Source: Roseovarius pacificus (GTDB lineage: Bacteria > Pseudomonadota > Alphaproteobacteria > Rhodobacterales > Rhodobacteraceae). From it: DNA of 64,000 bases. The DNA is taken from positions 186,001 through 250,000 of the forward strand of contig NZ_FRBR01000003.1 of the NCBI RefSeq assembly GCF_900142665.1. Direction: 5' to 3'. Below are positions 8,941-16,876 of this stretch, in pieces (position 1 is the stretch's first letter; each line of letters starts with the position of its first letter). Below the pieces are notes generated by a model. The model saw nothing but the letters and a program-made list of their open reading frames with translations. It was not told the origin of the DNA and ran no database searches. Made by a program: the position numbers and the translations under genes.

Positions 8941-8942
8941 TC
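8894..8942. repeat. 49-bp GTAC-rich imperfect palindrome, copy 1
   Basis: The segment begins GAGTTTCGTACAAAAC and ends GTTTCGTACAAAACTC, so its arms are near-inverted repeats, with two more GTAC cores between. Its reverse complement aligns without gaps to 58601-58649, with 40 of 49 positions identical by my count. Four GTAC cores occur at the same offsets in both copies (8, 17, 26 and 39 of the 49). It overlaps the globin stop codon by two bases. Read as minus-strand RNA, the arms can pair over 16 positions with two G-U wobbles. Confidence 0.75.
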
Positions 8943-9351
8943 AGCGTAGCTTTGGGATGCCGCCCGGCAGGGTCTCGCGCTCCACGACACCGGCGCGCAG
9001 GCTGCGCCCGATCCGATGCGCCAGCGCCGACCACGCAGCGGCCTTTTCCGGCGGCAACTCGACCCGCAGCGTGGCGTCGAACAGATCGAGCCATGTGGAA
9101 AACATCCCCGGCTTGACGTTCCCCGCCTTGATATGCGCGGCCATCGGGCTTCCATCGTAACTGCGTTCGTGCAGGATAGAATTTGCCCAGAAATCAACGA
9201 CTTTCGCCTCATGCGCGGGCCAGTCTTCGACATGCACCGCAAACACCGGCCCCAACCCCGGATGCCGCCGCACCGCCGCATAAAACGCCGCAACGACCCG
9301 CTCGATCTCGGGCCGGGTGATGTCGAAACGGGGAGGCAGTGCGTTTGTCAT
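8941..9351 (-). CDS. Group III truncated hemoglobin
   Basis: A 136-residue globin of the truncated group III type. Visible features are the N-terminal FDITRPEIERVVAAFY helix, HPGLGPVF typical of TrHb3, and the likely proximal haem-binding His in SPMAAHIKAG (about residue 72), followed by FSTWLDLF. Such proteins bind O2 or NO; the physiological role in this group is poorly defined. I chose ATG 9351; the open frame extends 14 codons further to a GTG. The gene is monocistronic on the minus strand, and its 3' end overlaps a repeated GTAC element. Confidence 0.85.
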   Translation of the reverse strand: MTNALPPRFDITRPEIERVVAAFYAAVRRHPGLGPVFAVHVEDWPAHEAKVVDFWANSILHERSYDGSPMAAHIKAGNVKPGMFSTWLDLFDATLRVELPPEKAAAWSALAHRIGRSLRAGVVERETLPGGIPKLR

Positions 9352-9461
9352 ACGCCTGACATGCGCCAGCGGGATCAGGCTTTCAAGTGACACTTGAACC
9401 GCAGGGTAGATATATCAATAAATTCAAATTGTTACACCTTTATAAAGGCAGTCGACACCAC

Positions 9462-10142
9462 TTATTTTCGGATCAATCCCGCCTCGGCGGCGGCTTTGTC
9501 CATCACCTCTTTGCAAGGCGCATCGGGTTCAAAGGCAGACATGAATGCCAATGAGGTCGTGGCGATCCTGACCTTGAGAAGACTCTCCGGCGTGGACTGA
9601 TCGTATTCGTCAAGATAGCGCAAAACAGCGGCCGCCATAAGGTCGTTCACCGGATTATTCGAACGCCCCGGAATCTTACGCGCCTCCTCCACAATCTCCA
9701 TACAGGTCATTGTGTCGTAATCTAGGCTATCCGGTGCGTCCATCAGCCCCCAACGTGGCGCCATCGGATCGAGTTCCAGTGAATTGGCAGCCTTGTCGAA
9801 TGCCTCCCCTACCGTCACAACGTCGTCAGAGACGGTCTCGCTTGTGACGATCGGGCATGCGTTGATAAATCGTTCCATGAAAGGCGGTGAAATACGCCTG
9901 TGCGCCTCGATGTCAAGATCGTTCATCGTGCTCGACACGGCCTCTATCATCGGGCTTTGCCGGATCGTCCGGAGTATGACATCGGCCTCCGCGTCCGGTC
10001 CCGTCTGTTCGGCTGTATAAGCTGTTACTTTCTCGCCGAACTCCCGGCAGGTCATGGAAGCGATCTCTTCAGGCAGTGCACCGGCAAAGGCCACTGACCC
10101 CTGAATACTCAGACACACGATAAACAGAGCTAATTTCCGCAC
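9462..10142 (-). CDS. Exported protein with two HdeA-like repeats, function unknown
   Basis: A 226-residue predicted secreted protein. A signal peptide (VRKLALFIVCLSIQGSVAFA) is followed by two related modules of about 90 residues. Each begins with a conserved MTC (MTCREF and MTCMEI) and ends with a second Cys plus a DKAA segment (INACPIV...FDKAANSL and DAPCKEVMDKAAAEAG). This resembles the HdeA/Rap1a pattern, in which two cysteines make one disulfide per module. I chose GTG 10142 because GAGGGG lies 7 bases upstream and the signal peptide then starts normally; an upstream ATG at 10208 would bury it. Periplasmic acid- or chaperone-type function is only a guess from the fold pattern. Confidence 0.7.
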   Translation of the reverse strand: MRKLALFIVCLSIQGSVAFAGALPEEIASMTCREFGEKVTAYTAEQTGPDAEADVILRTIRQSPMIEAVSSTMNDLDIEAHRRISPPFMERFINACPIVTSETVSDDVVTVGEAFDKAANSLELDPMAPRWGLMDAPDSLDYDTMTCMEIVEEARKIPGRSNNPVNDLMAAAVLRYLDEYDQSTPESLLKVRIATTSLAFMSAFEPDAPCKEVMDKAAAEAGLIRK

Positions 10143-10425
10143 TTGGAACCCCTCGACACGAACAGATTTCGGTTTTGGGTAGCTGAACCACCGCATAACC
10201 TCAATCATTGAGTATGGAAGCTTCGAAATTCCAAGTGGGATCGCCCCTCTGGACGCTGCGCTATCACGGGCTTATAACGCGCCCATGATGTATGCTCACG
10301 CCATCATTATTCGAATTACGTGCCCGGCGCTCTGAGTGATACGAGCCGCCGGGACAATGGCGTATGGACTTTTCGCGCCGCCCATACCCCACAAGACGAA
10401 ATTCCGTTGACAAAGGACGCCCCCG

Positions 10426-13341
10426 ATGTGCGCCGAAACGACTGACACGCCCGACTACAAAGACACCCTGAACCTGCCCAAAACCGACTTCCCCATGCGC
10501 GCCGGCCTGCCCAAGCGCGAGCCCGACTGGCTGAATCGTTGGGCGCGGATCGGCATCTACGACCGCCTGCGCGAACGCGCCGAGGGCCGCAAACCCTTCA
10601 TCCTGCATGACGGCCCGCCCTATGCCAACGGCCACCTGCATATCGGCCACGCATTGAACAAGATCCTCAAGGACATGGTGGTGCGCTCTCAGCAGATGAT
10701 GGGCCGCGACGCCCGTTATATCCCCGGCTGGGATTGCCACGGCCTGCCCATCGAATGGAAGATCGAGGAACAATACCGCAAGAAGGGCCAGAACAAGGAC
10801 GAGGTCGATGTCGTCGATTTCCGCCAGGAGTGCCGCAAGTTCGCCGAGGGCTGGATCGACATCCAGCGCGACGAATTCAAACGCCTCGGGATCACCGGCA
10901 AGTGGGAAAAACCCTATCTTACCATGGACTTCCGCGCCGAACGCATCATCGCGGGGGAGTTCCAGAAATTCCTGATGACCGGCACACTCTATCAGGGCTC
11001 CAAGCCGGTGATGTGGTCGCCCATCGAAAAAACCGCCCTGGCCGAGGCCGAGGTCGAGTATCACGACAAGGAAAGTTTCACCATCTGGGTGAAGTTCCCG
11101 GTCCTGACCGAGGGGGACTTGCAGGGGGCCAATATCGTCATCTGGACGACAACCCCCTGGACCATCCCCTCGAACAAGGCCGTCGTCTTCGGCGACAGCT
11201 TCGACTATGGCCTTTACGAGATCACGGCCACGCCCGAGGAATGCTGGGCCAGCGTGGGGGATCGTTTCATCCTCGCCGACAAACTGGCCGGCGATGTCAT
11301 GACCCGCGCGCGGCTGGATGACGGCATGTGGAAACGCGTCCGCTCGGTCAGCGCCGATGAACTGTCAGGCCTGTCCCTCGCCCACCCCCTGGCCGGGGCC
11401 GAAGGCAGTAACGGCGAATGGGACGACCCCCGCGATTTCCGCGCCGCCGATTTCGTGACCGACGAGGAAGGCACCGGGTTCGTTCACTGCGCCCCCTCCC
11501 ACGGGATGGAGGAATTCGAGCTTTACCGCGATCTGGGTATGCTGGAGCAGGTCATCACCTACAACGTGATGGACGATGGCGGCTTCCGCGAGGATCTGCC
11601 GTTCTTCGGCGGCACGTATATCCTTGATCGCAAGGGAAAAGAGGGCAACGCCAACAAGGCGGTGATCGACAAGCTGGCCGAGGTCGGCGGCCTTCTGGCG
11701 CGCGGCAAGATCAGGCACAGCTATCCGCATAGCTGGCGCTCCAAGGCGCCGGTGATCTACCGCAACACCCCGCAATGGTTCGCCGCCATCGACCGCGAGA
11801 TCGGGGACGGCAAGGACGAATACGGCAAAACCATCCGCGAACGCGCGCTGAACTCGATCGACCAACTGGTGACATGGACGCCCAAGACCGGGCGCAACCG
11901 GCTCTATTCGATGATCGAGGCGCGGCCCGACTGGGTGCTGTCGCGTCAGCGCGCATGGGGCGTGCCGCTCACCTGCTTTACCAGGGTCGGCGCCCTGCCC
12001 ACCGATCCCGATTACCTGCTGCGCGACGAGGCCGTGAACGCCCGTATCCTCGAAGCCTTCGAAACCGAAGGCGCGGATGCGTGGTACAAACCCGGCGCCA
12101 AGGAACGCTTCCTCGGCAACGATTACGACTCGTCGGAGTGGAACAAGGTCGATGACATTCTCGACGTGTGGTTCGATTCCGGGTCGACCCACGCCTTCGT
12201 CCTGCGCGACCGCGAGGATGGCTCGGATGACGGGCTGGCCGATCTCTATCTCGAAGGCACCGACCAGCACCGCGGCTGGTTCCATTCCTCGATGCTGCAA
12301 GCCTGCGGCACCATCGGGCGCGCGCCCTATCGCGGCGTGCTGACCCACGGGTTCACGCTGGACGAGAAGGGCAACAAGATGTCCAAATCGCTCGGCAATA
12401 CCGTCGCCCCCGAGGACGTAACCAAACAATACGGCGCCGACATCCTTCGGATGTGGGTGGCGCAGTCGGACTATACCGCCGATCTGCGCATCGGGCCGGA
12501 AATCCTGAAAGGCGTGGCCGATGGCTATCGCCGCCTGCGCAACACCATGCGTTTCATGCTGGGCGCACTGGCGCATTTCGAAGAGTCCGACCGCGTCGAT
12601 CCCTCCGCGATGCCCGAGCTGGAACGCTGGGTTCTGCACCGCCTAGCCGAGTTGGATCACGTCGTGCGCAAAGGCTATAATGCCTATGATTTCCAGGGCG
12701 TCGTGCAACAGTTGTTCAACTTCGCCACGGTGGAACTGTCGGCCTTCTATTTCGACATCCGCAAGGACGCGCTCTATTGCGATGGCGATACCCTGCGCCG
12801 CCGCGCTGCGCGCACGGTGCTGGATATCCTGTTCCATCGCCTGACCACATGGCTGGCCCCGGTGCTGACCTTCACCATGGAAGAGGTCTGGCTCGAGCGG
12901 AATCCGGGCGAGGAGTCGAGCGTGCATCTGGTCGATATCCCCGAAACGCCCGCCGACTGGCTGGACGAACCGCTGGCCGCGAAATGGGCCAAGGTCCGTC
13001 AGGCCCGCCGTGCTGTGACTGCGGCACTGGAAATCCAGCGTACCGACAAGGTGATCGGTGCTTCGCTCGAAGCCGCGCCCGTGGTGCATGTGCGCGATCC
13101 CGAGATGCTGGAGGCGCTGAAAAGCGTGAATTTCGAGGATATCTGCATCACCTCGGATATCCGCCTCACCGGCGATCCGTTGCCGAACGAGGCCTTCCGC
13201 ATGCCCGAGGTCGAAGGTGTCGGCGTGGTGTTCGAACGCGCCAGCGGCGACAAGTGCCAACGCTGCTGGAAAATCCTGCCCGATGTAGGGCTGCACAGCC
13301 ACGCAGGCACCTGCAAACGCTGCAACGAGGCGCTTGGCTGA
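10426..13341 (+). CDS. ileS: Isoleucyl-tRNA synthetase
   Basis: Class I aminoacyl-tRNA synthetase of 971 residues, charging tRNA-Ile. The ATP-site signatures are clear: PYANGHLHIGHALNK (HIGH, about residue 65) and KGNKMSKSLGN (KMSKS, about 650). Between them are the CP1 editing domain (VIWTTTPWTIPSNKA) and GWDCHGLPIEWK. The C-terminus has the zinc-binding cysteines CQRCW and CKRC typical of bacterial type IleRS. Start ATG 10426 follows AAAGGAC. It is followed by a good terminator. No T-box or other leader structure is obvious in the 280-base upstream region shared with the divergent exported protein. Confidence 0.97.
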   Translation: MCAETTDTPDYKDTLNLPKTDFPMRAGLPKREPDWLNRWARIGIYDRLRERAEGRKPFILHDGPPYANGHLHIGHALNKILKDMVVRSQQMMGRDARYIPGWDCHGLPIEWKIEEQYRKKGQNKDEVDVVDFRQECRKFAEGWIDIQRDEFKRLGITGKWEKPYLTMDFRAERIIAGEFQKFLMTGTLYQGSKPVMWSPIEKTALAEAEVEYHDKESFTIWVKFPVLTEGDLQGANIVIWTTTPWTIPSNKAVVFGDSFDYGLYEITATPEECWASVGDRFILADKLAGDVMTRARLDDGMWKRVRSVSADELSGLSLAHPLAGAEGSNGEWDDPRDFRAADFVTDEEGTGFVHCAPSHGMEEFELYRDLGMLEQVITYNVMDDGGFREDLPFFGGTYILDRKGKEGNANKAVIDKLAEVGGLLARGKIRHSYPHSWRSKAPVIYRNTPQWFAAIDREIGDGKDEYGKTIRERALNSIDQLVTWTPKTGRNRLYSMIEARPDWVLSRQRAWGVPLTCFTRVGALPTDPDYLLRDEAVNARILEAFETEGADAWYKPGAKERFLGNDYDSSEWNKVDDILDVWFDSGSTHAFVLRDREDGSDDGLADLYLEGTDQHRGWFHSSMLQACGTIGRAPYRGVLTHGFTLDEKGNKMSKSLGNTVAPEDVTKQYGADILRMWVAQSDYTADLRIGPEILKGVADGYRRLRNTMRFMLGALAHFEESDRVDPSAMPELERWVLHRLAELDHVVRKGYNAYDFQGVVQQLFNFATVELSAFYFDIRKDALYCDGDTLRRRAARTVLDILFHRLTTWLAPVLTFTMEEVWLERNPGEESSVHLVDIPETPADWLDEPLAAKWAKVRQARRAVTAALEIQRTDKVIGASLEAAPVVHVRDPEMLEALKSVNFEDICITSDIRLTGDPLPNEAFRMPEVEGVGVVFERASGDKCQRCWKILPDVGLHSHAGTCKRCNEALG

Positions 13342-13373
13342 TCACGGCCAGCAGAGAATGTACGGATTGATCC

Positions 13374-13397
13374 GGGCCGCCTTTGGGCGGCCCTTTT
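13374..13397 (+). terminator. Rho-independent terminator of ileS
   Basis: GGGCCGCC (13374-13381) pairs with GGCGGCCC (13386-13393) around a TTTG loop and is followed by TTTT, 32 bases after the ileS stop codon. Confidence 0.85.
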
Positions 13398-13491
13398 CGT
13401 ATCCCGCCACCGCAATGTCGTGTTCAGGGTGCCGGTCATACATTTCCTCCCTTGCGCGGCCTGTCTTGACTGCGTTAGCCTTGCATAAATT

Positions 13492-13505
13492 CCGCAACTT
13501 TGCGG
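13492..13505. promoter_or_regulatory. Inverted repeat upstream of tupB, possible operator
   Basis: CCGCAA (13492-13497) and TTGCGG (13500-13505) form a perfect inverted repeat immediately before the GGAGGGG ribosome-binding site of tupB. A TTGACT hexamer lies at 13466-13471. The position suits repression of the tup operon by the downstream HTH regulator, but this is inference. Confidence 0.4.
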
Positions 13506-13519
13506 ATGGAGGGGAAATT

Positions 13520-14227
13520 TTGCAGGATTTTGGCGAAGCATTCGGGCTTGCCCTGTCGCTTGTCGCGTCAGGCGATGCCGATCTTGTTGAAATCGTTGCA
13601 CTTTCCCTGCGCGTGAGCCTGTCGGCCACGGGGCTTGCCTGCCTGATCGGCCTGCCCGTCGGGGCACTGGTGGCGATCACCCGGTTTCCGGGGCGCAATG
13701 CGGTTCTGATTCTGTTCAATGCGCTGATGGGGTTGCCGCCGGTGGTGGTCGGTCTGCTGGTCTACCTGCATCTGTCGCGTGCCGGGCCGCTTGGCTTCCT
13801 TGGGCTGCTCTATACCCCGACGGCCATGATCATCGCGCAGACCATCCTGATCACGCCCATCGTCATGGCCCTGTCGCGGCAGGTGATCGAGGATTTGCAC
13901 GCCGAATACGCGGATCAGTTCCGTTCGCTCGTTCTCAGCCGCTGGCAACAGGTCTCGGCTCTGATCTGGGACGCGCGGTTTTCCCTGCTGACCGTCGGGC
14001 TGGCCGGGTTTGGCCGCGCCGTGGCCGAGGTGGGCGCGGTGATGATCGTCGGCGGCAACATCGACCACCTGACACGGGTAATGACCACAGCCATCGCCCT
14101 CGAAACCTCCAAAGGCGATCTGGCGCTGGCACTCGCGCTTGGGCTGGTGCTGATGGTGATCGCGCTTGGTGTGAATGCCCTTGTCCAATCCCTGCGCATG
14201 ACGGCGGTGCGCCATGCCTATGCGTGA
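13520..14227 (+). CDS. tupB: Tungstate ABC transporter permease
   Basis: A 235-residue inner-membrane permease with about five to six helices. It has the family segment SGDADLVEIVALSLRVSLSA at the N-terminus and the cytoplasmic loop AEYADQFRSLVLSRWQQ with the following GFGRAVAEVGAVMIVGGNI, the EAA-type coupling helix. I chose TTG 13520 because GGAGGGG lies 7 bases upstream and family proteins begin FGEAF; the open frame continues upstream through the ileS terminator region without any start signal. It overlaps tupC by 14 bases. The order permease - ATPase - binding protein matches TupBCA. Confidence 0.88.
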   Translation: MQDFGEAFGLALSLVASGDADLVEIVALSLRVSLSATGLACLIGLPVGALVAITRFPGRNAVLILFNALMGLPPVVVGLLVYLHLSRAGPLGFLGLLYTPTAMIIAQTILITPIVMALSRQVIEDLHAEYADQFRSLVLSRWQQVSALIWDARFSLLTVGLAGFGRAVAEVGAVMIVGGNIDHLTRVMTTAIALETSKGDLALALALGLVLMVIALGVNALVQSLRMTAVRHAYA

Positions 14228-14993
14228 TGCCGTGACCGACAACATTGTCGAATTCGACAACCTGCGCCACAACGCCAGCGACTCTACGGATCAGCGTGCA
14301 CTTGCGCTGCAGGATGTATCGCTGACCGTGGGCGACACGACCCTGATCGAAGACGCTTCATTGTCGCTTTCCGGCAACGGGATCACCATGATCATGGGGC
14401 CGAACGGCGCGGGCAAATCAATGCTGCTGAAACTGGCGCATGGCCTGATCGCACCGACGAAAGGTACGGTGACATGGGGCGGCGAACCGCTGAACGATGC
14501 CGGTCGCCGCACCCAGGCGATGGTGTTCCAGAAACCCGTACTGCTCCGCCGCTCGGTGGTGGCGAATGTCGATTTCGTGCTCAAGGCACGCGGCATCCGC
14601 GACGCCGCCCGGCGCAATGACCTGCTGGATCATGTCGGCCTTCTGGACCATGCCCGCCAACCCGCGCGCCTGCTGTCAGGCGGCGAGCAACAACGGCTGG
14701 CACTTGCGCGGGCGCTGGCGTTGAAACCCAAAGTCATGCTGCTGGACGAACCCACCGCCAGCCTCGATCCCGCCTCTGTCCTCAAGATCGAAAGCATCGT
14801 GCAGGAGGCACATACGGCTGGCACCAAGATCATTTTCATCACCCACGATCCCGGTCAGGCCGGGCGGCTGGCCGATGACATCGTGTTTGTTCACCGGGGC
14901 CGTGTGCATGAACACGGCCCGGCAGACCTGTTCCTGTCCCGCCCCGACACCCAGGAAGCGCGGGACTTTCTTCAAGGACGCATCGTCGTCTGA
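14214..14993 (+). CDS. tupC: Tungstate ABC transporter ATP-binding protein
   Basis: A 259-residue ABC ATPase: Walker A MGPNGAGKSMLL (about residue 62), Q-loop in MVFQKP, signature LLSGGEQQRLALARAL, Walker B VMLLDEPTASLDP and the switch His in IFITHDPGQ. Coupled to tupB by a 14-base overlap and followed 31 bases later by tupA. It drives uptake of tungstate (possibly also molybdate) across the inner membrane. Confidence 0.9.
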   Translation: MPMRDAVTDNIVEFDNLRHNASDSTDQRALALQDVSLTVGDTTLIEDASLSLSGNGITMIMGPNGAGKSMLLKLAHGLIAPTKGTVTWGGEPLNDAGRRTQAMVFQKPVLLRRSVVANVDFVLKARGIRDAARRNDLLDHVGLLDHARQPARLLSGGEQQRLALARALALKPKVMLLDEPTASLDPASVLKIESIVQEAHTAGTKIIFITHDPGQAGRLADDIVFVHRGRVHEHGPADLFLSRPDTQEARDFLQGRIVV

Positions 14994-15024
14994 CTTTCAT
15001 CTGGCAAACAAAGGGAGATACCTG

Positions 15025-15846
15025 ATGACCTTCAATTTGCGGTTCGGTGTGACCACAGCCCTGGCACTGGCATTGTCAGCGGGGCTTGTAAGCGCCCAGG
15101 ACAAATCCATCATCGTGCAGTCCACGACCTCGACAGCGAACTCGGGGCTTTACGATTACCTGCTGCCGATCTTCGCCGAGCAGACGGGCATTCAGGTGAA
15201 TGTCGTGGCCGTGGGCACCGGGCAGGCGATCAAGAACGCGCGCAACTGCGACGGTGACGTTCTGCTGGTCCATGCCAAGCCCGCCGAAGAGCAGTTCGTG
15301 GCCGATGGCATGGGTGTCGAACGGTTCGACCTGATGTACAACGATTTCGTCATCGTCGGCCCGAATGAAGATCCCGCTGGTGTGGCCGGTATGACCGATG
15401 CTCAGGACAGCCTTGAAAAGATCGCCGGCAGCGGTGCCCTGTTTGCCTCGCGCGGGGACGATTCCGGCACCCACAAGAAGGAAATGCTCCTCTGGGCCGA
15501 TACCGATGTGAACCCGGCTGATGGCTCGGGGGAATGGTATCGCGAGACCGGCTCGGGCATGGGCGCCACGCTGAATGCTGGCGTGGGCATGGATGCCTAT
15601 GTGATGACCGACCGCGCCACCTGGATCAGTTTTGAGAACAAGGGTGATTTCGAAATCCAGGTCGAAGGCGACGAAGACCTGTTTAACCAGTACGGCGTGA
15701 TCCTCGTGAACCCCGAGAAATGTGAGAACGTCGACGCCGAGTCCGGTCAGGCCTTTGTCGACTGGCTGATCTCGGACGCGGGCCAGCAGGCGATCGGCGA
15801 TTATAAGCTGAACGGCCAGCAATTGTTCTTCCCGAACGCCGAGTAA
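15025..15846 (+). CDS. tupA: Tungstate-binding periplasmic protein
   Basis: A 273-residue periplasmic binding protein. The signal peptide ends LSAGLVSAQ, and the mature protein begins with SIIVQSTTSTANSGLYDYLL, the TTS(T) oxyanion-binding motif of TupA proteins. NARNCDGDVLLVHAKPAEE and FASRGDDSGTHKKE are further family signatures. ATG 15025 follows AGGGAGA; the frame is open upstream into tupC but has no signal peptide there. It is the last transport gene of tupBCA. A hairpin follows before the regulator gene. Confidence 0.92.
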   Translation: MTFNLRFGVTTALALALSAGLVSAQDKSIIVQSTTSTANSGLYDYLLPIFAEQTGIQVNVVAVGTGQAIKNARNCDGDVLLVHAKPAEEQFVADGMGVERFDLMYNDFVIVGPNEDPAGVAGMTDAQDSLEKIAGSGALFASRGDDSGTHKKEMLLWADTDVNPADGSGEWYRETGSGMGATLNAGVGMDAYVMTDRATWISFENKGDFEIQVEGDEDLFNQYGVILVNPEKCENVDAESGQAFVDWLISDAGQQAIGDYKLNGQQLFFPNAE

Positions 15847-15865
15847 CCGGACTTTCGCAAAACAG

Positions 15866-15893
15866 GGCCGCGCCGGGGCTTGTCGGCGCGGCC
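15866..15893 (+). terminator. Strong hairpin between tupA and its regulator gene
   Basis: GGCCGCGCCG (15866-15875) pairs fully with CGGCGCGGCC (15884-15893). There is no T run, so it may attenuate rather than end transcription, which would give less regulator than transporter. Confidence 0.55.
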
Positions 15894-15909
15894 AAGCTGA
15901 GGGATGATC

Positions 15910-16821
15910 ATGGACAACATGTCCAGTACCGATCATTCCAGCCCCATGCCCCATGACTATCTGACCGTGCGCGAACTGGCCGAGTTGCTGCGCATCAAGG
16001 AACGCAAGGTTTACGATCTTGCGGCCTCGGGCGATATTCCGGTATCGCGCGCAACCGGAAAACTTCTGTTTCCCCGGCTTGAAATCGAGGCCTGGATCGC
16101 CAGCGCCAGTTCCGGGGGCACCCCCGCCACGTCAGCCCCGCGCCCGGCGATTTGCCTGGGCAGTCACGATCCGCTTTTGGAATGGGCGCTGCGGCAGTCC
16201 CGTTGCGGTCTGGCCTCTTTCTTTGACGGCAGCCTCGACGGCCTGGATCGCTTTTGCGCTTCCGAGGGTGTGGCCACAGGCCTGCATATCCATGATCCGG
16301 CGAACGATGATTGGAACATCGCGCAGGTCTCGGCCCGCTGCACGGATCAGAACGCCGTGCTGGTTTCGTGGGCGCGCCGCGCGCGCGGATTGGTGATGCG
16401 CCCCGATCTGTCCGGCACGGTGAAGGGTGTCGCCGATCTTGACGGGCAGGTGATCGTCCCGCGCCCCATCGAGACCGGAACGCAAACCCTGTTTCAGGAA
16501 CTGGCCGCCGCCGCAGGGCTTGACTTGGCGAGCCAGAAAATGACCGAAACCGTCCCCAGTGAAACCGATGCGGTGCTGGCCGTGGCCGAGGGGCGGGGGG
16601 ATGTGACCTTCGGGCTGCAATCCTTGGCCACGCAGCACGGGCTGGCCTTCGTGCCCATCGTCGAAGAGCATTTCGATCTGCTGGTGGATCGCCGTGCATG
16701 GTTCGAACCGCCCATGCAAAACCTGATGGCGTTCTGCCGCGGTGACAGTTTCCGCACCCATGCCGGTCAACTGGCGGGCTATGACATCACGGAACTGGGG
16801 CAAGTCCGCTGGAACGCCTGA
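15910..16821 (+). CDS. HTH (excisionase-type) regulator with substrate-binding-like domain, tungstate-linked
   Basis: A 303-residue cytoplasmic protein. Residues about 17-65 are a MerR/excisionase-type helix-turn-helix (YLTVRELAELLRIKERKVYD). The rest, from ICLGSHDPLLEWALRQ on, resembles a type II periplasmic binding protein of the molybdate/tungstate kind, with no signal peptide. I chose ATG 15910 because GAGGG lies 6 bases upstream; ATG 15904 is too close to it. The operon position right after tupBCA suggests a one-component sensor that binds the oxyanion and controls the transporter, or a TunR/ModE-like regulator of tungsten or molybdenum metabolism. Neither ligand nor operator is proven. 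Confidence 0.8.
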   Translation: MDNMSSTDHSSPMPHDYLTVRELAELLRIKERKVYDLAASGDIPVSRATGKLLFPRLEIEAWIASASSGGTPATSAPRPAICLGSHDPLLEWALRQSRCGLASFFDGSLDGLDRFCASEGVATGLHIHDPANDDWNIAQVSARCTDQNAVLVSWARRARGLVMRPDLSGTVKGVADLDGQVIVPRPIETGTQTLFQELAAAAGLDLASQKMTETVPSETDAVLAVAEGRGDVTFGLQSLATQHGLAFVPIVEEHFDLLVDRRAWFEPPMQNLMAFCRGDSFRTHAGQLAGYDITELGQVRWNA

Positions 16822-16838
16822 AACGGTCGGCACAAATA

Positions 16839-16869
16839 GCCCCGGCGCAGCACATGGCCACGCCGGGGC
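16839..16869. terminator. Bidirectional terminator hairpin
   Basis: GCCCCGGCG (16839-16847) and CGCCGGGGC (16861-16869) form a 9-bp stem between the tup regulator and the convergent TonB receptor gene. There is no long T run on either strand. Confidence 0.6.
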
Positions 16870-16876
16870 GTTGGTA

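Noticed and set aside
13334-13519. Upstream extension of tupB to an ATG at 13334
   Set aside because: It would cover the ileS terminator and add 62 residues unlike the family; the TTG at 13520 has a strong ribosome-binding site.
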